Shown piece after piece: positions 15,707 to 23,768 of a DNA stretch of 64,000 bases. Below the pieces are notes generated by a model that was not told the origin of the DNA, made no database searches, and saw nothing but the letters and a program-made list of their open reading frames with translations. The stretch's first letter is position 1. Each line of letters begins with the position of its first letter. This DNA is from Polyangiaceae bacterium (lineage in GTDB: Bacteria > Myxococcota_A > Polyangia > Polyangiales > Polyangiaceae), in assembly GCA_016719945.1 (NCBI GenBank), contig JADJYE010000001.1, positions 933,049 through 997,048 of the forward strand, written 5' to 3'. The position numbers were made by a program, and so were the translations under genes.

Positions 15707-16816
15707 TCAGCGTTCCCCTCGCCTCAGCGCCGCTAGTCGTTGGGCGAGGTCGCCTTCGGCGAGGTCGAGCTCGAGTCGATTCAGGTGCCGGAACAGGTCG
15801 AAGCGCTCGATGAGCTCGACCGCGTCCTCGTCTCCGAGCGCGAGGCCCGACAGATCGAGCTCGGCGAGCTGCTTGGTGAGCCGCGCGTCGGCGAGCGCCC
15901 TTGGCAGCCCTGGCGCGTAGCCCCGCAGGGTGAGCGAGCGCAGGCGCGGCAGCCCGTCCCCGGCGAAGAGGGCCGAGAGCGCGTCGGAGGACTCGAGCCA
16001 CCCCACGTCGAGAGCCTCGAGCCGCGGGGCTCGAAGCGCCCCGAGCGAAGCGTGGGGAAGGTCGAGGTAGAGCCGCGAGAGCCCGGGGTAGCGTCGCGCG
16101 ACGCGGTCGACGGCGTCGCCGTCGACGTGATGAGACGTCCTGAGCCGGAGCGACTCGAGCGGCGGCGCCGGCTCGAGCGCGTCGAGCATCGCCAGGAATG
16201 GGGCGCCATCGCCCGACCGCTCCCAGATCTCGAGGCGCCGCACGAAGCGGCAAGAGCCGCCCTCGAGCACGGCCCGAAGCGCCGAGTCCGCGCCGCGGAC
16301 GTCCTCGGGCCACCACGCCACCTCGTCCACGAAGCCACCGCGATACTCGACGTGGAGGGAGTCGCCGAGCAGCGACGCCCCCTCGCCCAGCAGCGCAGGC
16401 TCGATCAGCGAGAGCAACGCGCGGGCCCCCGTCGCCGCGGCCTCGTCCCCTCGCGCGGCGGCGAGCTGCAGGGCCCCCAGCTCCCCCCTGCGATCTCCTG
16501 CTTGCGCGAGCCAGTCGGCGTAGATCGAGAGCGGCTCATCTGCGCCCAGCCCCTCGAGCACTGCTGTCTCGAGGCCCTCGTTTCGCGCGAAGCCCACGCG
16601 CTCGGCCGCGGGGCTCACCCGCACATAGCCTTTGCGGGTGCGCTCCCGGATCAGCTCTCGACCCGCCTCCCGGGTCGCATCGAGGCCCTCGTACCGCTTC
16701 GTGGTCGTGTGCAACTTGGCGCCGACGGTCCCCCACGAGGTCGTGATGGCGACCCCTTCGCGCTCGATCACCCAGACCTTGTTGGAGCGCCCGTCCCTGA
16801 GCTCGAACCTGGGCAT
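15707..16816 (-). CDS. WGR-domain protein with TIGR02996-type domain and leucine-rich repeats
   Basis: A 369-residue protein from ATG 16816 (a longer reading to 16855 adds nothing family-like). Residues 1-75 form a WGR domain (KVWVIEREGVAITTSWGTVG). Around residues 75-115 is the repeat-companion motif known from TIGR02996 (DEPLSIYADWLAQAGDRRGE). The C-terminal half has leucine-rich repeats such as LRSLTLRGYAPGLPRAL and LAELDLSGLALGDEDAV. This architecture is common in Myxococcota and Planctomycetes; WGR domains are also found in PARPs and MolR-like regulators. Function is unknown, and protein or nucleic-acid interaction is likely. Confidence 0.82.
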   Translation of the reverse strand: MPRFELRDGRSNKVWVIEREGVAITTSWGTVGAKLHTTTKRYEGLDATREAGRELIRERTRKGYVRVSPAAERVGFARNEGLETAVLEGLGADEPLSIYADWLAQAGDRRGELGALQLAAARGDEAAATGARALLSLIEPALLGEGASLLGDSLHVEYRGGFVDEVAWWPEDVRGADSALRAVLEGGSCRFVRRLEIWERSGDGAPFLAMLDALEPAPPLESLRLRTSHHVDGDAVDRVARRYPGLSRLYLDLPHASLGALRAPRLEALDVGWLESSDALSALFAGDGLPRLRSLTLRGYAPGLPRALADARLTKQLAELDLSGLALGDEDAVELIERFDLFRHLNRLELDLAEGDLAQRLAALRRGER

Positions 16817-16974
16817 CGCTGGGGCAGCGTAGTCGCCGCGCGCGCCGCTGCGCACCCATGAGCGAGGCCTGGCTCATTCGCGCGAGGTCGGACGCAGCTG
16901 GCGCCGCTGGTGGCAGGCCTTTTGGCCGTGACGCGCAGGCACGCGACTTGAATTGAGGAACGCGGAGGAACTGA

Positions 16975-17718
16975 ATGCCCACGCTCACACGTCACACCTG
17001 GCTCGCCACCCTCACCCTCTTCACCGCCTCGAGCCTGCTCGGCTGTGCCGAGAAGAAGGCGGAGGCGAAGGCCGACGCCAGCTCGGCTCCGAAGAGCGCT
17101 GCCGCCGCGCCTGCCAGCGCGTCCGCTCCCGCGAAGGCGAGCGCGGCAGCCAGCCCGCCACCCGCGACGCCTTCGCCGAGCGCCGCGCCGAAGGTCGCGA
17201 CCGCTGCCCCAGCGGCGAGCGTCAAGGCGCCCGACAGCGCGAAGAAGTCGCCGCCCACCAAGAAGCGCTTGGCCGTCCCGGAGGCGTGGGAGAACTTTGA
17301 GCACGCGACCAAGCAGTTCGGGTTTTGGCTCCCGCAGGGCTCCGCGACCGAGGACCTGACCGACAACGGGCTCGACATCTTCCGCGCCGAGCTGCCGAAG
17401 CCCACCAACGTCGAGGCGTGGATCTACGCCTACCGCGACAAGACGCTGACGAAGGCCGACCTCTGGGTCGACGCCGAGGCGGCCATCAAAGATCACCTCA
17501 AGGGCACGAGCATCCAGATGGGACCGCCCGAGGACCTCGACGAGATGTTCGCGGTCAGGGAGGCGACGTGGACCGAGAACAACCCGGTCAAGGGCGTCGT
17601 CTTCGTGGGCACCGACGTGAACGACAACTACGTGATGATCGTCTCGAGCCTCGCCTCGGAGTACGACGCGAACCGCGACGTCATCGATCAGGTGTGGACG
17701 AACTTCTACCTCTTCTGA
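16975..17718 (+). CDS. Unknown lipoprotein with Ala/Ser/Pro linker
   Basis: A 247-residue protein with signal and lipobox LLGC at Cys24, then about 75 residues of Ala/Ser/Pro/Lys linker. The globular part (about residues 100-247) contains LAVPEAWENFEHATKQFGFWLPQ, AWIYAYRDKTLTKADL, GVVFVGTDVNDNYVMIV and a final WTNFYLF. The strong GGAGGAA ribosome-binding site upstream of ATG 16975 supports the start. The sequence resembles PsbP/LpqN-like folds in its strand pattern, but I cannot assign it firmly. Confidence 0.72.
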   Translation: MPTLTRHTWLATLTLFTASSLLGCAEKKAEAKADASSAPKSAAAAPASASAPAKASAAASPPPATPSPSAAPKVATAAPAASVKAPDSAKKSPPTKKRLAVPEAWENFEHATKQFGFWLPQGSATEDLTDNGLDIFRAELPKPTNVEAWIYAYRDKTLTKADLWVDAEAAIKDHLKGTSIQMGPPEDLDEMFAVREATWTENNPVKGVVFVGTDVNDNYVMIVSSLASEYDANRDVIDQVWTNFYLF

Positions 17719-17736
17719 TCGCTCGCCGGCGGACCC

Positions 17737-18864
17737 TCACCAGCCGAGCCGCTCGACCAGCGTCTCGGCGAGCAGGTCACCGAGCTTGGCGTTGGTGACG
17801 ACGTTCGTGTGGTAATCGCAGCCGAGCCCGTCGGCCGGGTCGATCGAGAACTGCAGCGTCCCGGAGCTCGGGTCGGCGAAGGTCGCCAGCGCCTGCTCGA
17901 CCAGGCCTTCATTCGTCGCGCCCCAGTGGGCCCAGGTGACGCCCAGCAGGTACGCGCTCGGGTGCCGAGCGCGAACGGTCTGGAGCAGCGTGACGTAGTC
18001 GGCGACGAACGCGGCCTCGTCGAGCGCCGCCGAGAAGTCGTTGGTGCCCAGGTTGATCACGACGACGTCGGCAGGGAAGGCGCTCGGGTCCCACGCGGGC
18101 GTCGCGCTGCCCACGAAAGTGCGCGGATACAGCTCGGGCATCGGCTCGTTCGTGTCGCCGCCGTAGTTCTGGTGCACGCCTTTGCCCGAGAAGCAGACGA
18201 GGTGCGCCGCCGCGTCGACCTTGCGAGCCGCCTCGAGGGCGTACGTGGAGTAGGCCGACTCGGTCGTCGCGGAGAAGTTGCATTGGGCCGAGTCGCCCTC
18301 GATGCCATAGCCGCAGGTGAGGGAGTCGCCGATGAACTCGATGCGGTGCTGGTAGGGGTATGGGCTGGGGACGATCGCCTCTTGGGGCTCGAAGCCCAGG
18401 AAGGTGAAGCTGCCGAAAAACGCCTCGTTTCTGCGGACGATCTCGACGCTGTGCTCACCGGCGGCGAGGTCGGTCGCGAGCTCGTAGACCTGCTCGCCGC
18501 CTGACGTCTCGAAGCGCCCCACGGGCGCGCCGTCGATGACGACCTCGAACCAGAGCCCGCCAGCGCCGGCCAGCCGAACCGACGCGCTGGGGCCGGTCAT
18601 CGTCGCGAGGGCGCTCGAGCCGGACCAGCTCGCCTCCCGGTCGAGGTAGCGGCCGACCAGGTGGACGTCCGCGACCGGGACCTCGCCTCCCGCGCCGCCG
18701 CCCCCGCTGGCCCGCGCGCCGCCGCCACCTTGCGGGACGGACGCTCCGCCTGCGCCGTCCCCGACGGCGCCGCCCGAGCCCCCCTGCCCTCCGCTGCTCG
18801 AGCCATCGTCGCCGCACGCCAGCAGCGCGAGACCGAGCACCCAACCGACCGCGAGCCTTTGCAC
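17737..18864 (-). CDS. SGNH/GDSL esterase lipoprotein, carbohydrate-esterase family 2-like
   Basis: A 375-residue protein from GTG 18864. The signal has lipobox LALLAC, followed by a Gly/Ser-rich linker. An N-terminal jelly-roll (VGRYLDREASWSGSSALAT to FLGFEPQ) precedes the SGNH domain. Block I is EFIGDSLTCGYG with the nucleophile Ser, block III is VINLGTNDF, and the end has DGLGCDYHTN with the Asp/His pair. This two-domain order is that of CE2 acetyl esterases, which remove acetyl groups from polysaccharides. It is probably on the cell surface. It converges with the lipoprotein gene at 16975. Confidence 0.82.
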   Translation of the reverse strand: MQRLAVGWVLGLALLACGDDGSSSGGQGGSGGAVGDGAGGASVPQGGGGARASGGGGAGGEVPVADVHLVGRYLDREASWSGSSALATMTGPSASVRLAGAGGLWFEVVIDGAPVGRFETSGGEQVYELATDLAAGEHSVEIVRRNEAFFGSFTFLGFEPQEAIVPSPYPYQHRIEFIGDSLTCGYGIEGDSAQCNFSATTESAYSTYALEAARKVDAAAHLVCFSGKGVHQNYGGDTNEPMPELYPRTFVGSATPAWDPSAFPADVVVINLGTNDFSAALDEAAFVADYVTLLQTVRARHPSAYLLGVTWAHWGATNEGLVEQALATFADPSSGTLQFSIDPADGLGCDYHTNVVTNAKLGDLLAETLVERLGW

Positions 18865-19015
18865 GCGCCGATGGTACCTCGACGCGCGGCGCTACGGCGT
18901 CGTCTGACACGCGAGATCGTGCGTGCACTTCCCGACGAACGCACGGTGGTTCGGGCCATGACACGCGACCCGTCGGCGCGCTGTCAATCTCTTCGCCGGC
19001 CTCGGCCCGCAGCGC

Positions 19016-20002
19016 TCACTTGACGCCGCTGGTAGCCCCGCCCATCGCCGCGGACCCGGTGTTGGTGCTCTTGAGAGTGCAGGGCGTCCAAGGGGTCACC
19101 GGGGTGAAGTTGAACGCGACGCACGAGGACGTCTTGTCGCAGATGTACGAGCACTCGCGGCTGCTCGATGCATACGGCGTCGAGAGCGTGGTGCCGTTCA
19201 CGATCGAGCCCGAGGCCAGGGTGCCCGAGAAGGCGTAGCTCATCGTCGTCAAGATCCACGGCAAATGCTGCTGCACGCTGCTGTACTTGTTGCGGTACTC
19301 CCATTCGAACACGGAGCCGAACAGCACGCCGAGCGCCCGCCCCGAATAGAAAAAGGGCCCCCCCGAGTCGCCCAGGTCAGACTGCTCGTTCTCGGTGAGG
19401 AAGTGCCCCTCCGCGTCGTTGTCCGAGTACGTCGAGTCCACGACCCCGCGCAGATCGTTGTCCGCGTTCGGGCCTCCCTCATGCCCCCCTTGGCCAATCT
19501 TGACACCAAAGTCGTCCCCCCCCGCTGGATACGCCCAAGCCAACGTGGCGACGGTGCTCGTGGCCGGGATCGGCGCCGTGAGCCGGATCACCGCGATGTC
19601 CGCGAATTTTCCGTTGCTGTCGGTGTAGTCCCCGGTGCTCGGGTTCACGCCGGGCGGATACGCCACGCTCTGGATCTCTCGCGAGGTCAAGTCGTCCACC
19701 GGAACGTAGCTGGCGTTGGTCGTCGTGTAGAATTTCGCGCTGCTCCCGACCTGCGGCATGCAGTGGGAGGCCGTCAGCAGGTGCCGCGTGCCGACGATGA
19801 TCGCCGTGCAGTTCCCGAGCGAGGCGACGCGGGCCCGCGACCACAGGTCGGCGGCCGTCCCCCCCGTGATCTCGTGCTCGGCCTCAGCCAGCTCCTCCTC
19901 GGTTTCGTCCGTCATCGTGTCGTCCGCGGAGCAGGCAGCAGCAGCTGCCGACATCGCGAGCGTGATCACCGCAACCATCGAGCTTCGGATCGTCGTGTCC
20001 AT
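19016..20002 (-). CDS. Trypsin-like serine protease with C-terminal PAN/apple-like domain, lipoprotein
   Basis: A 328-residue protein from ATG 20002. The lipobox AAC lies near Cys24, then an acidic linker and ITGG mark a likely activation site. The S1 triad is complete: TASHC (His), DIAVIRL (Asp) and GDSGGP (Ser). After the protease, about 55 residues (CSYICDKTSSCVAFNF ... CTLKS) hold four Cys and resemble a PAN/apple or WSC-like binding module. It should be an extracellular or surface endopeptidase. Such secreted S1 proteases are abundant in predatory myxobacteria. It stands alone; no ribosome-binding site stands out. Confidence 0.85.
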   Translation of the reverse strand: MDTTIRSSMVAVITLAMSAAAAACSADDTMTDETEEELAEAEHEITGGTAADLWSRARVASLGNCTAIIVGTRHLLTASHCMPQVGSSAKFYTTTNASYVPVDDLTSREIQSVAYPPGVNPSTGDYTDSNGKFADIAVIRLTAPIPATSTVATLAWAYPAGGDDFGVKIGQGGHEGGPNADNDLRGVVDSTYSDNDAEGHFLTENEQSDLGDSGGPFFYSGRALGVLFGSVFEWEYRNKYSSVQQHLPWILTTMSYAFSGTLASGSIVNGTTLSTPYASSSRECSYICDKTSSCVAFNFTPVTPWTPCTLKSTNTGSAAMGGATSGVK

Positions 20003-20275
20003 GGATCGTCTCGTTTCTGGTGAGCGAGCGGCCGCGCGCAGCGCGCCACACACGACGCCCCCGGCGTCGCGGCCCTCGTGCTTTCTGTCTCGACTGCCTC
20101 GGCAGCCGTGACCCGCCTTCCAAGATGCGGGCCAAGCTACCCGCGCTTTTCGCGGAGATCCCGCCCGAGCAGGAGCGTAACCGCGGCCGCGAGTGTTACG
20201 TCACCGCGACCCGCAGGCGTCACATGGGACGGGGGCGACCCGCGCTCGGAAGGGGACTCGAGACGAAGCCCGCGC

Positions 20276-20665
20276 TCAGGTCCAGCCGGGCTTCGGTAGC
20301 AGCGCCTCGCGCAGCTGTCGCCAGTCGTCGACCGACACGCGGAGGCTGCCCCGCGTGACCCCGAAGACCACGCGCATCGTCTGGGGACGCTTGAAGCGAA
20401 TGCAGGCGACCCGGTCCTGGGCCGCCACCACGCTCACGGAGTCGCCCGGACCGAGCTTCACGCCGAGCCCCCCGTACCAGGGAAACTCGGACAGCTCGAC
20501 GTCCTCGACGTCGCTGCACGCGAAGGTCTCGTCGAACCAGGGACCCATGCGCACCGTGAAGCTGGCTCGTGACGGGTCGACCTCGATGAAGCTGTTGCTG
20601 CGGGTGACCGCGGCCGGAGCCAGCAGCCACCCCCAGCGCGCGCTGAAGCGGATGGGGATCCTCAC
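20276..20665 (-). CDS. Unknown conserved small protein (PH-like beta fold suspected)
   Basis: A 129-residue protein from GTG 20665 (VRIPIRFSARWGWLL). The sequence FIEVDPSRASFTVRMGPWF, the FPWYGGLGVKLGPG turn, VACIRFKRPQTMRVV and a final LRVSVDDWRQLREAL follow the layout of small proteins known mainly from Actinobacteria. Those start with a similar RFSP..W segment and end with a strand plus helix, as in PH-like folds. There is no signal peptide. Function is unknown. The Leu/Arg-rich reading further upstream is unlikely to be coding. Confidence 0.6.
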   Translation of the reverse strand: MRIPIRFSARWGWLLAPAAVTRSNSFIEVDPSRASFTVRMGPWFDETFACSDVEDVELSEFPWYGGLGVKLGPGDSVSVVAAQDRVACIRFKRPQTMRVVFGVTRGSLRVSVDDWRQLREALLPKPGWT

Positions 20666-20723
20666 GATCGGCAGTGTATTCAGGTTTGGCCTGCGAGGGC
20701 TGTCGGAGTAGCGTCTTCGGCAG

Positions 20724-20988
20724 GTGGAGGCTCTCGGACGGACGCTCGTCGGTTGCGCAGCCGCCGGGATCACGGCGGCAGTCGCGGCGTGCCCGAGCGG
20801 CGTCCGCGTACGCGACCCTCGCTGAGCTCGAGCGGCAGCTTCAGATGGCGGAGGATGAGGCACGGAAGCTGCATCTTCAGCAGCAGCTCGACCAGGCCGC
20901 GCGAGACCAGGCCAGCGGCAAGCCGAAGGTTCATCATCCCTCGCCGAACAAGCGCAATTGTCCACCGAGCGATCCGCTCTGTCAGTGA
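20724..20988 (+). CDS. Small lipoprotein, probably frameshifted near 20,800
   Basis: From GTG 20724 one frame reads as a signal peptide with lipobox VAAC (TLVGCAAAGITAAVAAC) and hits a stop at 20826. From about 20,800 another frame continues as YATLAELERQLQMAEDEARK, a clear amphipathic coiled-coil, and ends CPPSDPLCQ. Joined by a one-base correction this gives a lipoprotein of about 87 residues with a coiled-coil and a Cys pair, a size common for myxobacterial outer-membrane lipoproteins. Function is unknown. The case for a gene rests on this pairing of parts, so confidence is moderate. Confidence 0.42.
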
Positions 20989-21138
20989 CCCTTCGGCGCG
21001 GCAGGCCGGGCGCGGCGTCCATGAGGGGCACTCTTCGTCGCAGGTCGACGCCCGCGAGCGTAGCGCCCTTTGGCAGGTCTCGGAGACCCGCTTCGGGACC
21101 GAGAGACAGGGCTCGAGCAATGCCCTACCGTCCGCGGG

Positions 21139-22062
21139 ATGGGCGCCACCACGCACACCCGGGCCACGATCGACTGCGACGTCCTCCCTCGCTTCACGGC
21201 GGCCTACTTGCGAGTCGCTGGGGACGAGTGCGCGTTCATCGAGGCCCACACGGCGCACGCGCTCCCGCGGCTGCTCGCTGAGCTCAGCAAGCACGGCCGA
21301 AGACCCCAGGACGTGCGCTGGATCGTCGTCACGCACGCTCACCTCGACCACGCGGCCGGCGCAGGTGGCCTGCTCGCGGCTTGTCCCAACGCGACGCTGC
21401 TCGCGCATCCGCGGGCCGCCGCGAACCTGATCGACCCGGCGAAGCTCGTCGCCAGCGCGACCCGGGTCTATGGCGAGGCGCGCTTCGCCGAGCTGTACGG
21501 GACGATCGTCCCCGCCCCCGCAGAGCGGGTCCGCGCGCTCGAGGACGGGGAGACCTTCGACGTCGGCGGGGCGAGGCTGTCGGTGCACCACAGCGCCGGG
21601 CACGCCAAGCACCACTTCGTCGTCCACGATCCGGCCCTGTCGACGGTCTACACCGGGGACGCCTTCGGCCTCGTCTACCCAGCGCTCCAGCACGCGGGGC
21701 GCTTCGCGATCGCCTCCACGAGCCCGATCGACTTCGACGCCGCCGAGGCCCGGCGTTCGCTCGACCTCATCCTCGGGCTCGGCGCGGAGCACGCCTGCCT
21801 CACCCACTTCGATGCCGTGGACGACCTGACCGTCGTGGCGGGGCAGGTCCGCGCCTGGATCGACCGGTCCGAAGCCTGGATGCAGGAGTGCCTCGCCAGC
21901 GAGGCGCCGTTCGACGTGCAGGCGAAGCGCGTCGAGGGCCAGATCCGGGAGGTCCTCTCACGCACGGCGCTCACCTCGAAGGACCTCGAGCTGCTCGCGG
22001 TCGACATCGAGCTCAACGCGCAGGGCGTGGCCGTCGCCGCAGAGCGCAGCCGAAAGAAATAG
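21139..22062 (+). CDS. MBL-fold metallo-hydrolase
   Basis: A 307-residue protein from ATG 21139. The metal-binding THAHLDHAAG motif lies near residue 67. HSAGHAKHH supplies the next His ligand, VYTGDAFG the bridging Asp, and LTHFDA the last His. This is a complete set for a dinuclear zinc or iron metallo-beta-lactamase fold. The subgroup is the glyoxalase II/lactonase-like type with a C-terminal helical extension. There is no signal peptide, so it is cytoplasmic. The substrate cannot be told. It stands alone, converging with the gene for the phosphate-binding-like protein. Confidence 0.85.
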   Translation: MGATTHTRATIDCDVLPRFTAAYLRVAGDECAFIEAHTAHALPRLLAELSKHGRRPQDVRWIVVTHAHLDHAAGAGGLLAACPNATLLAHPRAAANLIDPAKLVASATRVYGEARFAELYGTIVPAPAERVRALEDGETFDVGGARLSVHHSAGHAKHHFVVHDPALSTVYTGDAFGLVYPALQHAGRFAIASTSPIDFDAAEARRSLDLILGLGAEHACLTHFDAVDDLTVVAGQVRAWIDRSEAWMQECLASEAPFDVQAKRVEGQIREVLSRTALTSKDLELLAVDIELNAQGVAVAAERSRKK

Positions 22063-22082
22063 CGCCACGCCAGCCTGGGCGA

Positions 22083-23336
22083 TCAGGGCTCGCAATAGCC
22101 GTAGCTGCACTCGGGCGCCTCTGCGGGGCACTCTGCGGACGACATGCACGCCTCGCAGTCGGTGCCGCCCGTGAGCGACTCGAAGTAGCATCCGCAGGGC
22201 CTCGGCGGCAGGGACGACGAGAGCGGGCCGCCGTCCTCCGTGCGCGCGACGGTCATCGCGCACTGCGGGATGAGGTTGCTCGTGGCCTCCAGCGCGATCG
22301 GGTCGAGCCCCTCGATCTCGTCGGTGCCGAGCGTCAGGTTGATGAAGCGATTGGCGCCCGCGTTGATGGGGATCCCTGCCTCGTCGACGCGTGTGTAGAT
22401 GTGGATGGCTCCCCAGATGGGGTAGTGCCCGTCACGGATGTTGCGCTTGTCGAACGCGTCCAGGCTCGAGTCCGGGTAGTACCCGCAGGTCTGGTCGTAG
22501 TGCTGATACGCGAGCGCCCGGATCTCGCCGCGGCGCGAGTCGATGATGCCGACGTTCGCTCCGCCGATCGTCGTGTTCACGTCGGCGCCGGTCGCCGAGG
22601 CGACCTGCGTGACCAGCGTCCCGGTCGAGTTGAGGCTCATCCCGGCGAACTTGGTGACGTCGAGCCCGATGGTCTTGGCGAAGACGTTCTCGGCGCCCGA
22701 GTTCTCGTCCCGATGGAGGATGGTGAGCGGGTCGGTCCACGGAGCCACGACGTTCGACTCCGCGCCGAAGCCGTACACGAGGTATGCCGCCTCGGCGCTG
22801 ATCGACACCGCGGGAGAGTCCGGGTGGACGATGAACCCGAAGCCGAGCACGGGGCCCTGAAAATCCGCCACGGTGCCCAGGCCGTTGGGGAAGTCGGCGC
22901 AAGTCGTCGCGAAGACGTCCGACAGCACGATATCGGGGATGATCTCGGGCTCATCCGGGTCCAGATCGTCGAACGGCAGCTCGCACAGCTCCTCCACGTC
23001 GGGATCGACCGGCCAGAACGACACCTGATGCGCGGCCAGCGTGCCGATCTCGGCGGGGTCGGGGGTGGTCGGCTCGTTGTTGACGAGGTTCTGGATCCCG
23101 AGGCACGAGGGGTAGCCTTTGTAGAAGATCTTCACGTCCTCGGACCACAGCGAGGCTGCGACGTTCCGAAGGACGTTGATCATCGAGTCCGGGCCCGCGA
23201 TGTACAGGATGTCTCCCGTGGACATGTCGCAGGGCGCCGCGGAGGCCGGCAGCGCGGCCGCGCTCAAGGCGACGAAGACGGCCGCGGAGCCGAGCCGCAG
23301 GGTCGTGCGGTGCGCCAACCTCGAACGCCTGCTCAT
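22083..23336 (-). CDS. Secreted PstS-like substrate-binding (PBP) protein with C-terminal Cys-rich tail
   Basis: A 417-residue protein from ATG 23336, with a signal peptide ending ALPASAA. The body resembles the periplasmic-binding-protein fold of phosphate-binding proteins (ILYIAGPDSMINVLRNVA, FKGPV-like FQGPVLGFGFIV, LHRDENSGAENVFAKTIG). The C-terminal 60 residues are Cys-rich: CGCYFESL, DCEACMSSAECP, ECSYGYCEP. No transporter genes are adjacent, so it is not an ordinary ABC-uptake part. In Myxococcota such orphan PBPs are common and may act as surface sensors. Its start overlaps the upstream lipoprotein stop (ATGA), so they are cotranscribed. Confidence 0.7.
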   Translation of the reverse strand: MSRRSRLAHRTTLRLGSAAVFVALSAAALPASAAPCDMSTGDILYIAGPDSMINVLRNVAASLWSEDVKIFYKGYPSCLGIQNLVNNEPTTPDPAEIGTLAAHQVSFWPVDPDVEELCELPFDDLDPDEPEIIPDIVLSDVFATTCADFPNGLGTVADFQGPVLGFGFIVHPDSPAVSISAEAAYLVYGFGAESNVVAPWTDPLTILHRDENSGAENVFAKTIGLDVTKFAGMSLNSTGTLVTQVASATGADVNTTIGGANVGIIDSRRGEIRALAYQHYDQTCGYYPDSSLDAFDKRNIRDGHYPIWGAIHIYTRVDEAGIPINAGANRFINLTLGTDEIEGLDPIALEATSNLIPQCAMTVARTEDGGPLSSSLPPRPCGCYFESLTGGTDCEACMSSAECPAEAPECSYGYCEP

Positions 23337-23683
23337 GGCACCGGCGGCACGCTGCCGTCCTCCAGCAGGAGCCCTTGCAGCTGGGCGTTGTCGTAAGGGA
23401 CGCACTCGGAGTCGGTGCAAGCGTTGAGGAACTCCTCGGGCAGCACCGGCTCGCAAGAGTAACAGCCGTCGGGTCCTTCACAGCCTGCCGTCCCGGAGCT
23501 CGCCGGCACGCACACGCCTTCGGCTACGTCACACACCGCGCCGTCGAAGCCCGAGCAGTCCGCGTCGCGCTCACACTGACGGTCCCGAGACTCGATCACG
23601 AACGAGCAGCCCGCCGAGGCCCCGAGGGCGACTGCCCCGGGGAGGAGGAGCGCGATGACGCGCAGCTTTGAAATCGTCCACAC
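23333..23683 (-). CDS. Small Cys-rich lipoprotein
   Basis: A 116-residue protein from GTG 23683. Lipobox SAGC is followed by FVIESRDRQCERDADCSG and further Cys in VCDVAEGVCVP, GCEGPDGCYSC, NACTDSECVP (ten after the lipid Cys). The opening of the mature part is very like that of the lipoprotein at 30762 (FVIDTEQQQCVAASDC), which also sits beside a Ser/Thr kinase. The gene is divergent from the kinase gene at 23769 and coupled to the binding-protein gene by a 4-bp overlap. Confidence 0.72.
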   Translation of the reverse strand: MWTISKLRVIALLLPGAVALGASAGCSFVIESRDRQCERDADCSGFDGAVCDVAEGVCVPASSGTAGCEGPDGCYSCEPVLPEEFLNACTDSECVPYDNAQLQGLLLEDGSVPPVP

Positions 23684-23768
23684 GAGGGCTCCTGTGGGAG
23701 GCTACCATCCCTAGGGGCGCCTCGGCTCGCCGATCCGCGTCCCCCCCGAGGGTGGCAACCGCCACATC